NCBI GenBank assembly: GCA_024233305.1
Contig: JACKPV010000031.1
Span: forward strand, 62,001 to 126,000
Source of the DNA: Verrucomicrobiales bacterium
Lineage (GTDB): Bacteria; Verrucomicrobiota; Verrucomicrobiia; Limisphaerales; J093
Direction of reading: 5' to 3'
Length of the DNA: 64,000 nt
Part shown: positions 31,679 through 39,510 of the stretch, one piece after another
Position numbering within the stretch: the stretch's first letter is position 1
How the letters are laid out: each line of letters opens with the position of its first letter
Notes under the pieces: model-generated
Seen by the model: the letters and a program-made list of their open reading frames with translations, nothing else
Database searches by the model: none
What the model was told of the DNA's origin: nothing
Program-made: the position numbers and the translations under genes

Positions 31679-33531
31679 ATCTCGTAACCATCCGGGTTCC
31701 GTAGAACCTGCCGGCAACGCTCGCGGACCTCGCGGACCACCGGCAATGCCGCGGCATCCTGCGCCCCCAGGTAACCGGCGTCCTGAGCCACCTTGCGGGC
31801 GAGAACATGGCATTGGGCCAGCACATAATCCTGCGCCCCACCCATGGCCCGCCATTCGTTCAGCAGCTCCATGTAGACTGCCAGGTTCCCGGCGCTTTGG
31901 CGCTCCGTCAACGCGAGCGTGCGGCGGGTCAGATCCTCCGCGAACACCAGCGATTTCATGTTCTCGCCTTGCGCCGCGCACTCCTCGGGGATTCGCCGGA
32001 CGGTGGCCTCTAAATCCGCGCAGAGGTTCTTCCATGCGGGCGCCTTGGGCCCGGTCGTCCGGAGATACCCGGTCAATCCCACGGCAAAACGCTGGTACTC
32101 CTCGATACGCTCGACATGGCGTCGCACGAAGAAGTTCATGTCTTCAAGGGCTTCCTCGACCACAGCCCTTTCCTCGACCTCGCGTCCCGCCTCGAAGATC
32201 GCCTGGATCGCTTCGGTGCAACCACAAGTGCAGGCACGATGCACCCCATCGCCGCCTCGCCGGTGATGCGTGCGCAACTTGCGCCCCGCCACATCCAGCA
32301 TCGGGCGACAGAGTTCCCGCCCCAGGGTCGCCTTGATGATGTCCACAGGAGAGCGGACTCCGTCGGGAGTGTCCTGACCCTCCAGGGCATAAATCACCGC
32401 CTCGCCCCGGGGAGGCACCTTCTTGCTGAGATGCAACATGGCGGTCTCCCCCTCGAACCAGACCGGATAGGCATACGACCCGGACACCCCGCGCCAGATT
32501 GGTCCTGCGGCATCCCGGAATGCAAAGGTGGTGGGAACTCCTGATTCGAGCAACTGGGTCTTCCAGCGCGCCGGAAAGGGACGCCGCCACTCCAGACCGA
32601 CGTCCTTCTCCAAGTATGCCGGCTTAAGTGGTTCCCGATGCCAGATTCCCCGGGCACTCAACAGCGCCAGGTTGAATCCTCGGCCGCTTGGCGCGAACTC
32701 CAACGCATCGAAGCTCGCTTCCCCGGAACCCGTGCCGTCTTTGCACAAAGCGAGCCGCTGGGCTTCCGGCGCCCACGTCAGCACCAGTTCGCTGCCCTCT
32801 CCCTCGAGCAACCCGACGAACACCCCTTCGACCGGCAGCCAAACTCGATCCGCGCCCCCAACACGCATCGGTCCAAACAACAGGTCATCGCCCCCGAATT
32901 CAGGCACCAACCCGTAGGCCCACGCGCCGTTTACCCGGACCCCGCCCAAGGCCGCCGCGGGGAGGACCTCGATGATTTCGTCCCGTCCGAACGAGAACAG
33001 CACGGACGCCTCCCCTCCCTGCCCGCCGGGAAACCAGACGCGAAGGACCACTTCATCCCCCGCATTCCGCACGATCTCGCAGCGAACCCGATCCACCGGA
33101 CGGTGATCCTCCGCGGTGAGAACCAGTTCAAGGCCCCCGCCTGAACCTTCCGCCAAGCCCGCGAGACGGTTGCCCTCCCGCCGCGGAAGGACCAAGAGGC
33201 GTCCGCTGCCGGGTTGCAGCACCGCTGTGAGACACGGGTTCTCCACCACCACATCGCCAGCAAACGAGTATTCGCGCCCGTAATACCCCGGATCCGAGGC
33301 GGCTTTCAAGGGATCCGCCTCGAACTCGAAGAGTTCGGACGGCACGGACGTCCATCCACCCCGATCTGCGGTCAACACCTCCCCTGCCAGCGGACTGCCC
33401 GTGTCCCAGACCTGCACCCGGCTTCCCGCCGTGGATTGGCTGATCGCCAGGAATCCGCACGCCGCTCCCAAAGCCAGCCGCCCCCGGTTGCGCGGCGCAC
33501 CCTTCACCTTACAAGCCTGCCAGATCCTCAT
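31663..33531 (-). CDS. Large secreted protein of unknown function
   Basis: No family was recognised in this 622-residue protein. An N-terminal signal-like segment (LALGAACGFLAISQSTAGS) suggests export. The first 380 residues or so are beta-rich, with segments such as WTSVPSELFEFEADPLKAAS and VLLVLPRREGN-like strands of the kind seen in galactose-mutarotase-like or jelly-roll folds. Residues about 410-620 are largely helical. A compact CTCGC motif near residue 427, preceded by HHRRGG, could be a metal or disulfide site. The 16-base overlap with the SUMF1-fold lipoprotein gene suggests coexpression and possibly a shared surface role. Confidence 0.7.
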   Translation of the reverse strand: MRIWQACKVKGAPRNRGRLALGAACGFLAISQSTAGSRVQVWDTGSPLAGEVLTADRGGWTSVPSELFEFEADPLKAASDPGYYGREYSFAGDVVVENPCLTAVLQPGSGRLLVLPRREGNRLAGLAEGSGGGLELVLTAEDHRPVDRVRCEIVRNAGDEVVLRVWFPGGQGGEASVLFSFGRDEIIEVLPAAALGGVRVNGAWAYGLVPEFGGDDLLFGPMRVGGADRVWLPVEGVFVGLLEGEGSELVLTWAPEAQRLALCKDGTGSGEASFDALEFAPSGRGFNLALLSARGIWHREPLKPAYLEKDVGLEWRRPFPARWKTQLLESGVPTTFAFRDAAGPIWRGVSGSYAYPVWFEGETAMLHLSKKVPPRGEAVIYALEGQDTPDGVRSPVDIIKATLGRELCRPMLDVAGRKLRTHHRRGGDGVHRACTCGCTEAIQAIFEAGREVEERAVVEEALEDMNFFVRRHVERIEEYQRFAVGLTGYLRTTGPKAPAWKNLCADLEATVRRIPEECAAQGENMKSLVFAEDLTRRTLALTERQSAGNLAVYMELLNEWRAMGGAQDYVLAQCHVLARKVAQDAGYLGAQDAAALPVVREVRERCRQVLRNPDGYEIWANY

Positions 33532-33721
33532 CTGCCTTCGCCTCGAATCAAGTTCCGAACCAATCGTTCGTGCCGTTGCGGTTCAGATGCCGCGCGGACG
33601 AGCCCGACCCTGGCAGCCCGCCCCTTCCAAAGCAAGTGAAGCCCGGGCGAGGCGCCACCGCACGATGCCGGGTACGGTCCGGGCAGCGGGTGCTCCTTCC
33701 CGGTTCGATCCACCGGCGCTT

Positions 33722-34144
33722 TCAACCTCCTCCCGGGTTATAGGCGCCCCCATAACCCGGCTCGTAGAGGAGCACGCCGATCACCGGCCTCATCAGCTCG
33801 AAGTGCCGGTCCCTCGCGTACACCCGGCATCCCTGCTCGATTGCCAGAGTGGCCACCAAAACATCGTTCCATGGCGGCAGCACCCCCGCGTCTCGCAGCC
33901 GCCAGGCATTCCCCACTGCCCGGCGCCACGAGACCGCGGCGACCTCGATCGAAGGCAGCACGCCGAACGCCCGCTCCAGTACCTGCCGTTCCTGCCGCCG
34001 CGCACCGCCGAGCACCTCAAGACGAACCGGCGGACAAAGCGTCGCCTCGTATTCTTCGAGCAACGCCTCAAGCCCCACCTTCACCTCGATGTCCCCCGTT
34101 CGCCGGGCGGCCTCAATCCAAATTGAGGAGTCAACGAGAACCAT
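33722..34144 (-). CDS. vapC: PIN-domain ribonuclease toxin (VapC family)
   Basis: This 140-residue PIN domain begins MVLVDSSIWIEAAR. The acidic active site is intact: Asp5, Glu43 (PPVRLEVLGG), Asp94 (PWNDVLVATLAIEQGC) and Asp112 (YARDRHFELM), as needed for Mg-dependent RNA cleavage. The gene lies 2 bases after its antitoxin gene, the usual order for VapBC. Chromosomal VapC toxins commonly cut initiator tRNA or 23S rRNA; this target is unknown. The C-terminal GYGGAYNPGGG tail is unusual. Confidence 0.9.
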   Translation of the reverse strand: MVLVDSSIWIEAARRTGDIEVKVGLEALLEEYEATLCPPVRLEVLGGARRQERQVLERAFGVLPSIEVAAVSWRRAVGNAWRLRDAGVLPPWNDVLVATLAIEQGCRVYARDRHFELMRPVIGVLLYEPGYGGAYNPGGG

Positions 34145-34146
34145 GC

Positions 34147-34350
34147 CTAGCGATCCTGCGCTTCGATCTCCTCATTGGTGAGCGGATAGTCGAAGAAGCC
34201 CTCCCGCAGCATCCGCCCGAATTCGCGCGCCTTGCGGCGCTTGACGAACTCCTCCACCGCTTTGGCAACCGCCGGACTCTTCTTCGATTCTCCAGTTATT
34301 TTCACCAGATCATCAACAATCTCATCATCAATTTCAACCGTTATCCTCAT
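34147..34350 (-). CDS. vapB: VapB-type antitoxin
   Basis: This 67-residue protein begins MRITVEIDDEIVDDLVKITG, an N-terminal strand and helix typical of VapB ribbon-helix-helix antitoxins. AVAKAVEEFVKRRK follows, and then an acidic C-terminus (YPLTNEEIEAQDR) likely to thread into the toxin active site. It is encoded directly upstream of the PIN toxin and should both neutralise it and repress the shared promoter. Its base composition is distinctly less GC-rich than the neighbours, as often seen for mobile toxin-antitoxin loci. Confidence 0.88.
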   Translation of the reverse strand: MRITVEIDDEIVDDLVKITGESKKSPAVAKAVEEFVKRRKAREFGRMLREGFFDYPLTNEEIEAQDR

Positions 34351-34360
34351 AGCGACTATG

Positions 34361-34388
34361 ACAATACACCTTTACGCATCTTTCACAA
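34361..34388 (-). promoter_or_regulatory. Predicted sigma70-like promoter for vapBC
   Basis: On the minus strand a -35-like TTGTGA (34388-34383) and a -10-like TATTGT (34366-34361) are separated by 16 bases. They lie 11 bases or more upstream of the antitoxin ATG in an AT-rich island. Each hexamer matches consensus at four of six positions. The site was read by eye. Confidence 0.4.
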
Positions 34389-34746
34389 CTTAATTCGTAC
34401 TCTTCTACCATCTTTCAATCGACATCAGATCACAAGTTGCCCCCTCAACGGGCCTCCCGCGACACACCGGGAGCGTGCAGTTCGGGGCGTCATCCTCCGT
34501 GGGTGATCCCATGCCGGCGTTGGCCATTGGGCGCCAGTTATTTCCGTCGGATCCGGTTGCCGCCACCGCAGGCTGGGATCGCGAAGCAGTCCTCCACCCC
34601 ACCGGGACGCGGGGCCGCTCCCGAGGGCTGCAGGTCGCACGGAATGAGGGTGGTCGACGCGCCTTTGGATCGCCTCGTGCCGGGGTTCCCCGGATCCAAT
34701 CGCGGAACCCGCCGACCGCAGAGGACTCCGCCGCGTACCTCCTCCG
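34389..34746. other. Gene-free interval upstream of vapBC
   Basis: No convincing gene was seen. The first 50 bases are AT-rich and belong to the vapBC upstream region. The remainder is GC-rich and has short open frames without starts, domains or conserved motifs. It may be decayed coding sequence. Confidence 0.4.
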
Positions 34747-35565
34747 TCACGGCACCAAGCGACCCCGCTCCGTCTTGTGGTCAACCTGTTTCGCTCCCGG
34801 CGGTTCGGAACATACCATCGGCCGCAGGTCGAGGTTGAGGGTGTCGAAATACGCGATGCGACACGTCATGGTGCGGCGAATCGTGCCTGCCAACGCTGGC
34901 GGGATGCGGTCGGAACGACATCGCAGGGCCAGGTACAGGAGAAAGCTCTCGGCCACGTCCTCGCGGTCGGGGTTGTCCCGCGCGTAGGTGGAGATGAAAC
35001 CCGCGTCGCCTGCCTGGGCGGCACGCCAGTTCGGCGCCCGTGCGTGCGTGGTATCCAGCGAGGTGTGGCTGGCTTCGTGAACGAGCGTTTCTTCGAGGAT
35101 GCCGTCCCGTTCGTAGCGCCGCGCCTGGCCGGTGTGGATCAGCAGGTTGTGGTTTCCGCCCCCAAACGGCTCCGTCCCCGGGTGGATCCAAACGGTCTCG
35201 ACGTCCGTCCGCAGGCAATGCGGCAACCGCCCGATGACGGGCGCGTACTCCATTGCCTGCGTCCGCGCTTCGGCACGGTCGCCGAACTCCGGATTCACCT
35301 GGATTTCAATCGCCAATCCGTCGGCGTAGCGGGCATCGAACAGGAATGCGTCGAGCGTGACCCATCCGTTCACCCGTCGGTCAAACATGGTCCGCCGCCC
35401 GATCCCCGCCTCCGTAAGGCTCTCGAACGTGCTCGGGTCCGTTGCGGTGATGATGTCCCCGTCGAGAAAGATCGTTCCCGAAAAGGGGGGCTCGGCGGCC
35501 CGGGACGGCATGCCCACCACCACCACGACCGACACGGCCAGGAGACGTCGAAGATGCAGGTTCAT
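34747..35565 (-). CDS. Exported putative zinc metallopeptidase-like protein
   Basis: This 272-residue protein has a signal peptide (LRRLLAVSVVVVVGMPSRAAE). A zinc-protease-like helix ETLVHEASHTSLDTTHA carries HExxH at residues 163-167, with a further His at 174. The spacing to that His is one residue longer than the metzincin consensus, so the third ligand is uncertain. Upstream GNHNLLIHTG and VETVWIHPG are strand-like, and RYERDGILEETLVHE leads into the active-site helix. The ATG at 35565 gives a good signal peptide; the frame to 35646 adds a non-signal extension. It may be the last gene after the arabinoxylan cluster, 108 bases beyond the GH10 stop. Function is unproven. Confidence 0.65.
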   Translation of the reverse strand: MNLHLRRLLAVSVVVVVGMPSRAAEPPFSGTIFLDGDIITATDPSTFESLTEAGIGRRTMFDRRVNGWVTLDAFLFDARYADGLAIEIQVNPEFGDRAEARTQAMEYAPVIGRLPHCLRTDVETVWIHPGTEPFGGGNHNLLIHTGQARRYERDGILEETLVHEASHTSLDTTHARAPNWRAAQAGDAGFISTYARDNPDREDVAESFLLYLALRCRSDRIPPALAGTIRRTMTCRIAYFDTLNLDLRPMVCSEPPGAKQVDHKTERGRLVP

Positions 35566-35673
35566 TGGCGTAAAATGCTGACCACCGACGACGACCGCCG
35601 GCCAGCCATTTCGGAGGGGGCGCCGCCAAAACCGGTACAGCCGCAAGCCGACCGCAACCGCACCGCCAGACCC

Positions 35674-36942
35674 TCACCGCCCGCCGCGCTCGCTTTCGGC
35701 GGCAACCCGGATCACCGCGTCGAACGCAGACTTGGGTCGGCTCTCCCCGTCGAACAAGAGCGGTCGGCCGTTGCGTCGCCACGAGTTGGCGTCATTGGCG
35801 CCCCAGAACGTCACGACCGCCACCGCCTCCCGGTGTTTTGCGAACGCGCGAAAGACCCCTTCGTAGGCACGCGCCAAACGCTCGTCAGCCTCCTCCACCA
35901 ATCCCCCCTGCGTAACGCCGGCATTGTCCGCGAGGTCGGCCCCGCTGCTCCGCTGGCCACCCTGCGCACTGTTGATGTCCAACTCGGTGACATGGATCGG
36001 CAGACCGAGCGTGGCCAGTTCGGTCAGACAATCGTCCATGCTCTCGAAAGTGGCTCCAGAGACATTCAAGTGTGCCTGGGTCCCGATCGCCATGACCGGT
36101 ACCCCCGCGTTCAGCAGGGAGCGGACCAGGGTGATGAGGTTGCGCCGCTTGGCCGGGTTCTCCAGACCGTAGTCGTTGTAACGCAGAAGGGCTTCCGGAT
36201 CTGCTTCGTGGGCATACTCGAACGCCTTGGCGATGTAGTCCGGCCCGATGATTTGTCGCCAGAGCGAGTTGCGCAGGATGTCCGGCCCGCCGTCGGCCAG
36301 GGCTTCATTCACGACGTCCCAGGCCTTGATCCGTCCGCGGTATCGACCGACCACCGTGCGAATGTGATCCCGCATCCGCGCGAGCAACTCTTCGCGGGAA
36401 GCCCTCGGACCTTGGTAGCCAGAGCGACCGGGGCCGCCATCCATACCGCGCCTGAAGCGACCCGCTTCTGGCAGAGTGGTCGCCTCCCTGATCGGACCCG
36501 AAGTGGCCGCGGCGCGGACGGCTTCCGGCGGTGGGTTCGTTCCGGCGAAAACCCAGCTCGGCGTCTGCGAATGCCAGACCAGCGTGTGCCCGACGAGATA
36601 CATCCCCTGATCGAGCCCAAACTGCACAAAGGCATCCGCCGGCCCGAAGTCAAACCCGTCCGCTCCTTCCCGCGGGTGGATCAGGGCCCATTTCAGGTCG
36701 TTCTCGGCAGTGATCTGGTTGAACTGCCCGCGGACCAGCGCGAGGTCGGCGTCCAACTGCTCGCGCGTCCGCCAGCGGGAAGGCGAGCCCGTGGCCATGG
36801 CGCGGTTGATGGCGGCGCCGACGAGGAAACATCCATCGAAGGCGTCTCTCAGCGCCGGCGCAGCGGCGCCGCAGGCCCCGGCACCTGAGGCAATGAGGGC
36901 GGCGAGGATCGTCGCCGGAAGCAAGGTGGAGTGCTGCTTCAT
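35674..36942 (-). CDS. Secreted GH10 endo-beta-1,4-xylanase
   Basis: This 422-residue protein has a signal peptide and a single GH10 barrel that cuts xylan backbones internally. Hallmarks in order are ITAENDLKWALIHP, VGHTLVWHSQTPSWVF, IKAWDVVNEAL (acid/base Glu near 212), RYNDYGLE, AIGTQAHLN, PIHVTELDI (nucleophile Glu near 319), and VTFWGANDANSWRR. A Gly/Arg/Pro-rich insert of about 40 residues (around 140-185) lies between the WHSQTPSWVF strand and the REELLARMRDHI helix; most GH10 enzymes lack it. The gene starts 46 bases after the GH51 stop and ends the hydrolase cluster. Confidence 0.95.
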   Translation of the reverse strand: MKQHSTLLPATILAALIASGAGACGAAAPALRDAFDGCFLVGAAINRAMATGSPSRWRTREQLDADLALVRGQFNQITAENDLKWALIHPREGADGFDFGPADAFVQFGLDQGMYLVGHTLVWHSQTPSWVFAGTNPPPEAVRAAATSGPIREATTLPEAGRFRRGMDGGPGRSGYQGPRASREELLARMRDHIRTVVGRYRGRIKAWDVVNEALADGGPDILRNSLWRQIIGPDYIAKAFEYAHEADPEALLRYNDYGLENPAKRRNLITLVRSLLNAGVPVMAIGTQAHLNVSGATFESMDDCLTELATLGLPIHVTELDINSAQGGQRSSGADLADNAGVTQGGLVEEADERLARAYEGVFRAFAKHREAVAVVTFWGANDANSWRRNGRPLLFDGESRPKSAFDAVIRVAAESERGGR

Positions 36943-36988
36943 GGTGCTGGCGGAAGCGGTAGAACGCTCCCTGGCGGAGGGGTAGCTC

Positions 36989-39433
36989 TCACTGCCTGAG
37001 TCGGACCACCGCCGCCGAATAGGCGGGCAGCTCGAATTGCGCGCGCTTTCCGGTCAACCGGGCGACCCCGGCCACCGGACGCACCGCCGCGGGCTCCGCC
37101 AGGGTGTTGCGCGCCCGGAGCGATCCCGGCGCGACAACCTCCAGGGATGCCTCCCGCGGAAGGAACCCGCCCACCACGGTCACTTCGACCGACTTCGGGC
37201 CGTCCGTCGGGTTGACCGCCTTGAGCACGACGATGCCGCCGCTTTCCGTACGGGTCCCGACGACGTTGCAACCGCGTTGATCGCCTGTCACGGGAAGAAA
37301 TTGCGGCGCGAAGTTATCCCACCAGAGCTTCATCACGACGTAATTCGGCGCCGGGAACCAGCCGGTGTGATCGAAGTTGATGAAGGCGTTGTCCCAGGCG
37401 CCGGCCGAGGTGTGACGCAGAAAAAGCGCCGGCCCGCCCAACGTGAACTTCTTGCCCTGGCGCTCGTAGGCGTTGAGCAAGCCGCCGGCGTACAACCCGG
37501 TCCGCCAGTCCGTTGATTGGGCGTTCCACTCGGAGTTGTAGATGTCCATCTCCGGATTGTCCGAACGCGCGATGTAATCAGCCAGCTCGATGAGCAGGCG
37601 CTCATAGCGATCGGGCGCCGTGGCGAAGTTGTCCGGATTCTCGTAGTGGTGAATGCTGATGTAGTCCATCAGCGGGGCGCAGGCATCGATCAAGGACCGG
37701 TTCCAGCGCATGTCGAATCCGTTGCCGCCGCACGCCAGGAGCTTGATCGGCGTTCCCAACTCGGCGGCCTTGTCCCGCATCGCCGGGGCGAACTCGCGCA
37801 CTTTCGCGATGTAGGCCTCGACGCCTGCCGCCCAGGTTTCATTGTCCAGTTCCCAGTAGACGACACCATAGGGTTCCGGATGCCCGTTCGCTGCCCGCAA
37901 CGCGCCCATCGGCGTGGATATGTCGCCATTGCAATACTCCATCCATTCCAGGGCGTATGGCAGGTAGTCGCCCTCGGCAGGCAGACGGAACTGGGCGGGC
38001 GCCCCGCACCCGGCCTGCAGCACGCCGGTGTTGATCACCAGCAGCGGTTCGGCCCCCGTCTGGTGGCAGAGCCGCATGTATTCATCCGTGCCGAACGAGT
38101 TGATGTCCTGGTCCTCCCACATGTAGGCGGGATAAATACGCCGTTGGTGCTGCGGCCCGACGGCGTCCTTCCACAGATATACCGACGCAAAACAACCGCC
38201 CGGCCAACGGATGATCGGCGGACGCAGACCGCGCACCGCCTCGAGCAGATCGGGCCGCAGACCGTCATTCCCCAGAGCGTCCTGTCCCATCATGTTCACC
38301 TGGTCGAGTTTGACCGAGCCGGGTCCCAGCAGCGTAAGCCGGAGCGAACCGTCCAGGGAGCCGCCCCTGGAATCGATCCGAAACGGGTACTCCGCCCAGT
38401 CGTCCGTCGGCGGCCCGAGCACCTCCTCGCCGAGAACCGTCCCGGCACCGAGCAATTCCAGCTTGAGGCCCGCCGGGAGTGAACCCTTCATCCACACGGA
38501 TCCCTCGTAGCGTTGCGGGATGAACCGGAAGCTGCCCTGTTCGATTCCGGTCGAACTGCCGTCGCCCGTCAACCGGAGGCTGTAATCGTTGTTCACCGCA
38601 TCCTTCACCCGTTCGGCCCCGCCCGAGCCGAAGGGCGTCCAGAAGTCGGCCTCGAATCCGCGCACCGGCAGTCCCGGCAGACCGGAAAAGAGTTCCCCGG
38701 AACCATCCAGGCTGGTGACCTTGAGATTGCGGTAGCGCGCCTGCGTGCCCCACGTTCCAAGCCCGATCATCCCCGTCAGATAGGGAGCGTTCTCATCCCG
38801 CACGTCGATGATCTGGTCCGGACCCAGCCAGCACTGGATATGGTCGCCCTGGCAACGAACGCGAACGTCATACCAACGACCGGTCTCAATTCGTCCATTG
38901 GAACCGCCCCCCAGCCCGCGACGCGCCCCGTCGGATTCCTTTTCGATGGCGTGCCGCGTATTCCCCCAGCCGCCGATGTTCAACCAGTAGAAAGAGTCAC
39001 TGTCCTGCGCCCGAAACAGCACCAGGAACCCTTCGGCACCCCCATCCTTGCGGGCCTGCAGGGTGAATTCGTAGTCCTTCCAGGAGTCGACCCCGAAGAC
39101 GAAGTTGACGTCCGTGATGAGCGCCGACTGGAGGATCTCGCCGTCCGCGAGGGACCAGTCACCGATGCCGGTCCGGCTCAGTTCGAAACTGCGGTTCCAA
39201 ACCATCTCACCCCACAACCCGCCGTTGGCCGAGTGATAGATGTGTTCGAGAAAATGCCCGTACACCTGCGGGTTGATCGCGTGCGAGGGATGGTCGGCGT
39301 CCACGGTCAGGCGGACGTCGGGCGCCGCCCCGAGCGCAACCACGGAAGCGACGCCAAGCACGATCCAGGCTCGCAACAGCCGGCGTTTCAGTGAGGGGCT
39401 GGCGTTCGGCGTTAGGTTCCACGGCGTGTTCAT
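36989..39433 (-). CDS. Secreted GH51-type alpha-L-arabinofuranosidase
   Basis: The gene encodes 814 residues. After a signal peptide (LLRAWIVLGVASVVALGAA) the GH51 start HAINPQVYGHFLEHIYHSANGG is followed by an inserted laminin-G/DUF1080-like beta domain (about 105-245), a carbohydrate-binding-like region (about 250-385), and the catalytic barrel (IIRWPGGCFASVYLWKDAVG). The acid/base Glu is in VVYWELDNETWAAG near 530 and the nucleophile Glu in DIYNSEWNA near 633. A C-terminal beta sandwich completes it. It should release arabinose side chains from arabinoxylan or arabinan. It lies between the GH127 and GH10 genes in one transcription direction. Confidence 0.93.
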   Translation of the reverse strand: MNTPWNLTPNASPSLKRRLLRAWIVLGVASVVALGAAPDVRLTVDADHPSHAINPQVYGHFLEHIYHSANGGLWGEMVWNRSFELSRTGIGDWSLADGEILQSALITDVNFVFGVDSWKDYEFTLQARKDGGAEGFLVLFRAQDSDSFYWLNIGGWGNTRHAIEKESDGARRGLGGGSNGRIETGRWYDVRVRCQGDHIQCWLGPDQIIDVRDENAPYLTGMIGLGTWGTQARYRNLKVTSLDGSGELFSGLPGLPVRGFEADFWTPFGSGGAERVKDAVNNDYSLRLTGDGSSTGIEQGSFRFIPQRYEGSVWMKGSLPAGLKLELLGAGTVLGEEVLGPPTDDWAEYPFRIDSRGGSLDGSLRLTLLGPGSVKLDQVNMMGQDALGNDGLRPDLLEAVRGLRPPIIRWPGGCFASVYLWKDAVGPQHQRRIYPAYMWEDQDINSFGTDEYMRLCHQTGAEPLLVINTGVLQAGCGAPAQFRLPAEGDYLPYALEWMEYCNGDISTPMGALRAANGHPEPYGVVYWELDNETWAAGVEAYIAKVREFAPAMRDKAAELGTPIKLLACGGNGFDMRWNRSLIDACAPLMDYISIHHYENPDNFATAPDRYERLLIELADYIARSDNPEMDIYNSEWNAQSTDWRTGLYAGGLLNAYERQGKKFTLGGPALFLRHTSAGAWDNAFINFDHTGWFPAPNYVVMKLWWDNFAPQFLPVTGDQRGCNVVGTRTESGGIVVLKAVNPTDGPKSVEVTVVGGFLPREASLEVVAPGSLRARNTLAEPAAVRPVAGVARLTGKRAQFELPAYSAAVVRLRQ

Positions 39434-39510
39434 AGGGCAATCATCAGGATGTCTTCGGGCATCGTTACCGGAACAAGGCAGGGCAAGTGAAGTCCTTCAG
39501 CGGCCCGAAA

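Noticed and set aside
33528..33725. 65-codon minus-strand frame between the unknown protein and VapC
   Set aside because: No domain and Arg/Pro-rich composition; better treated as intergenic.
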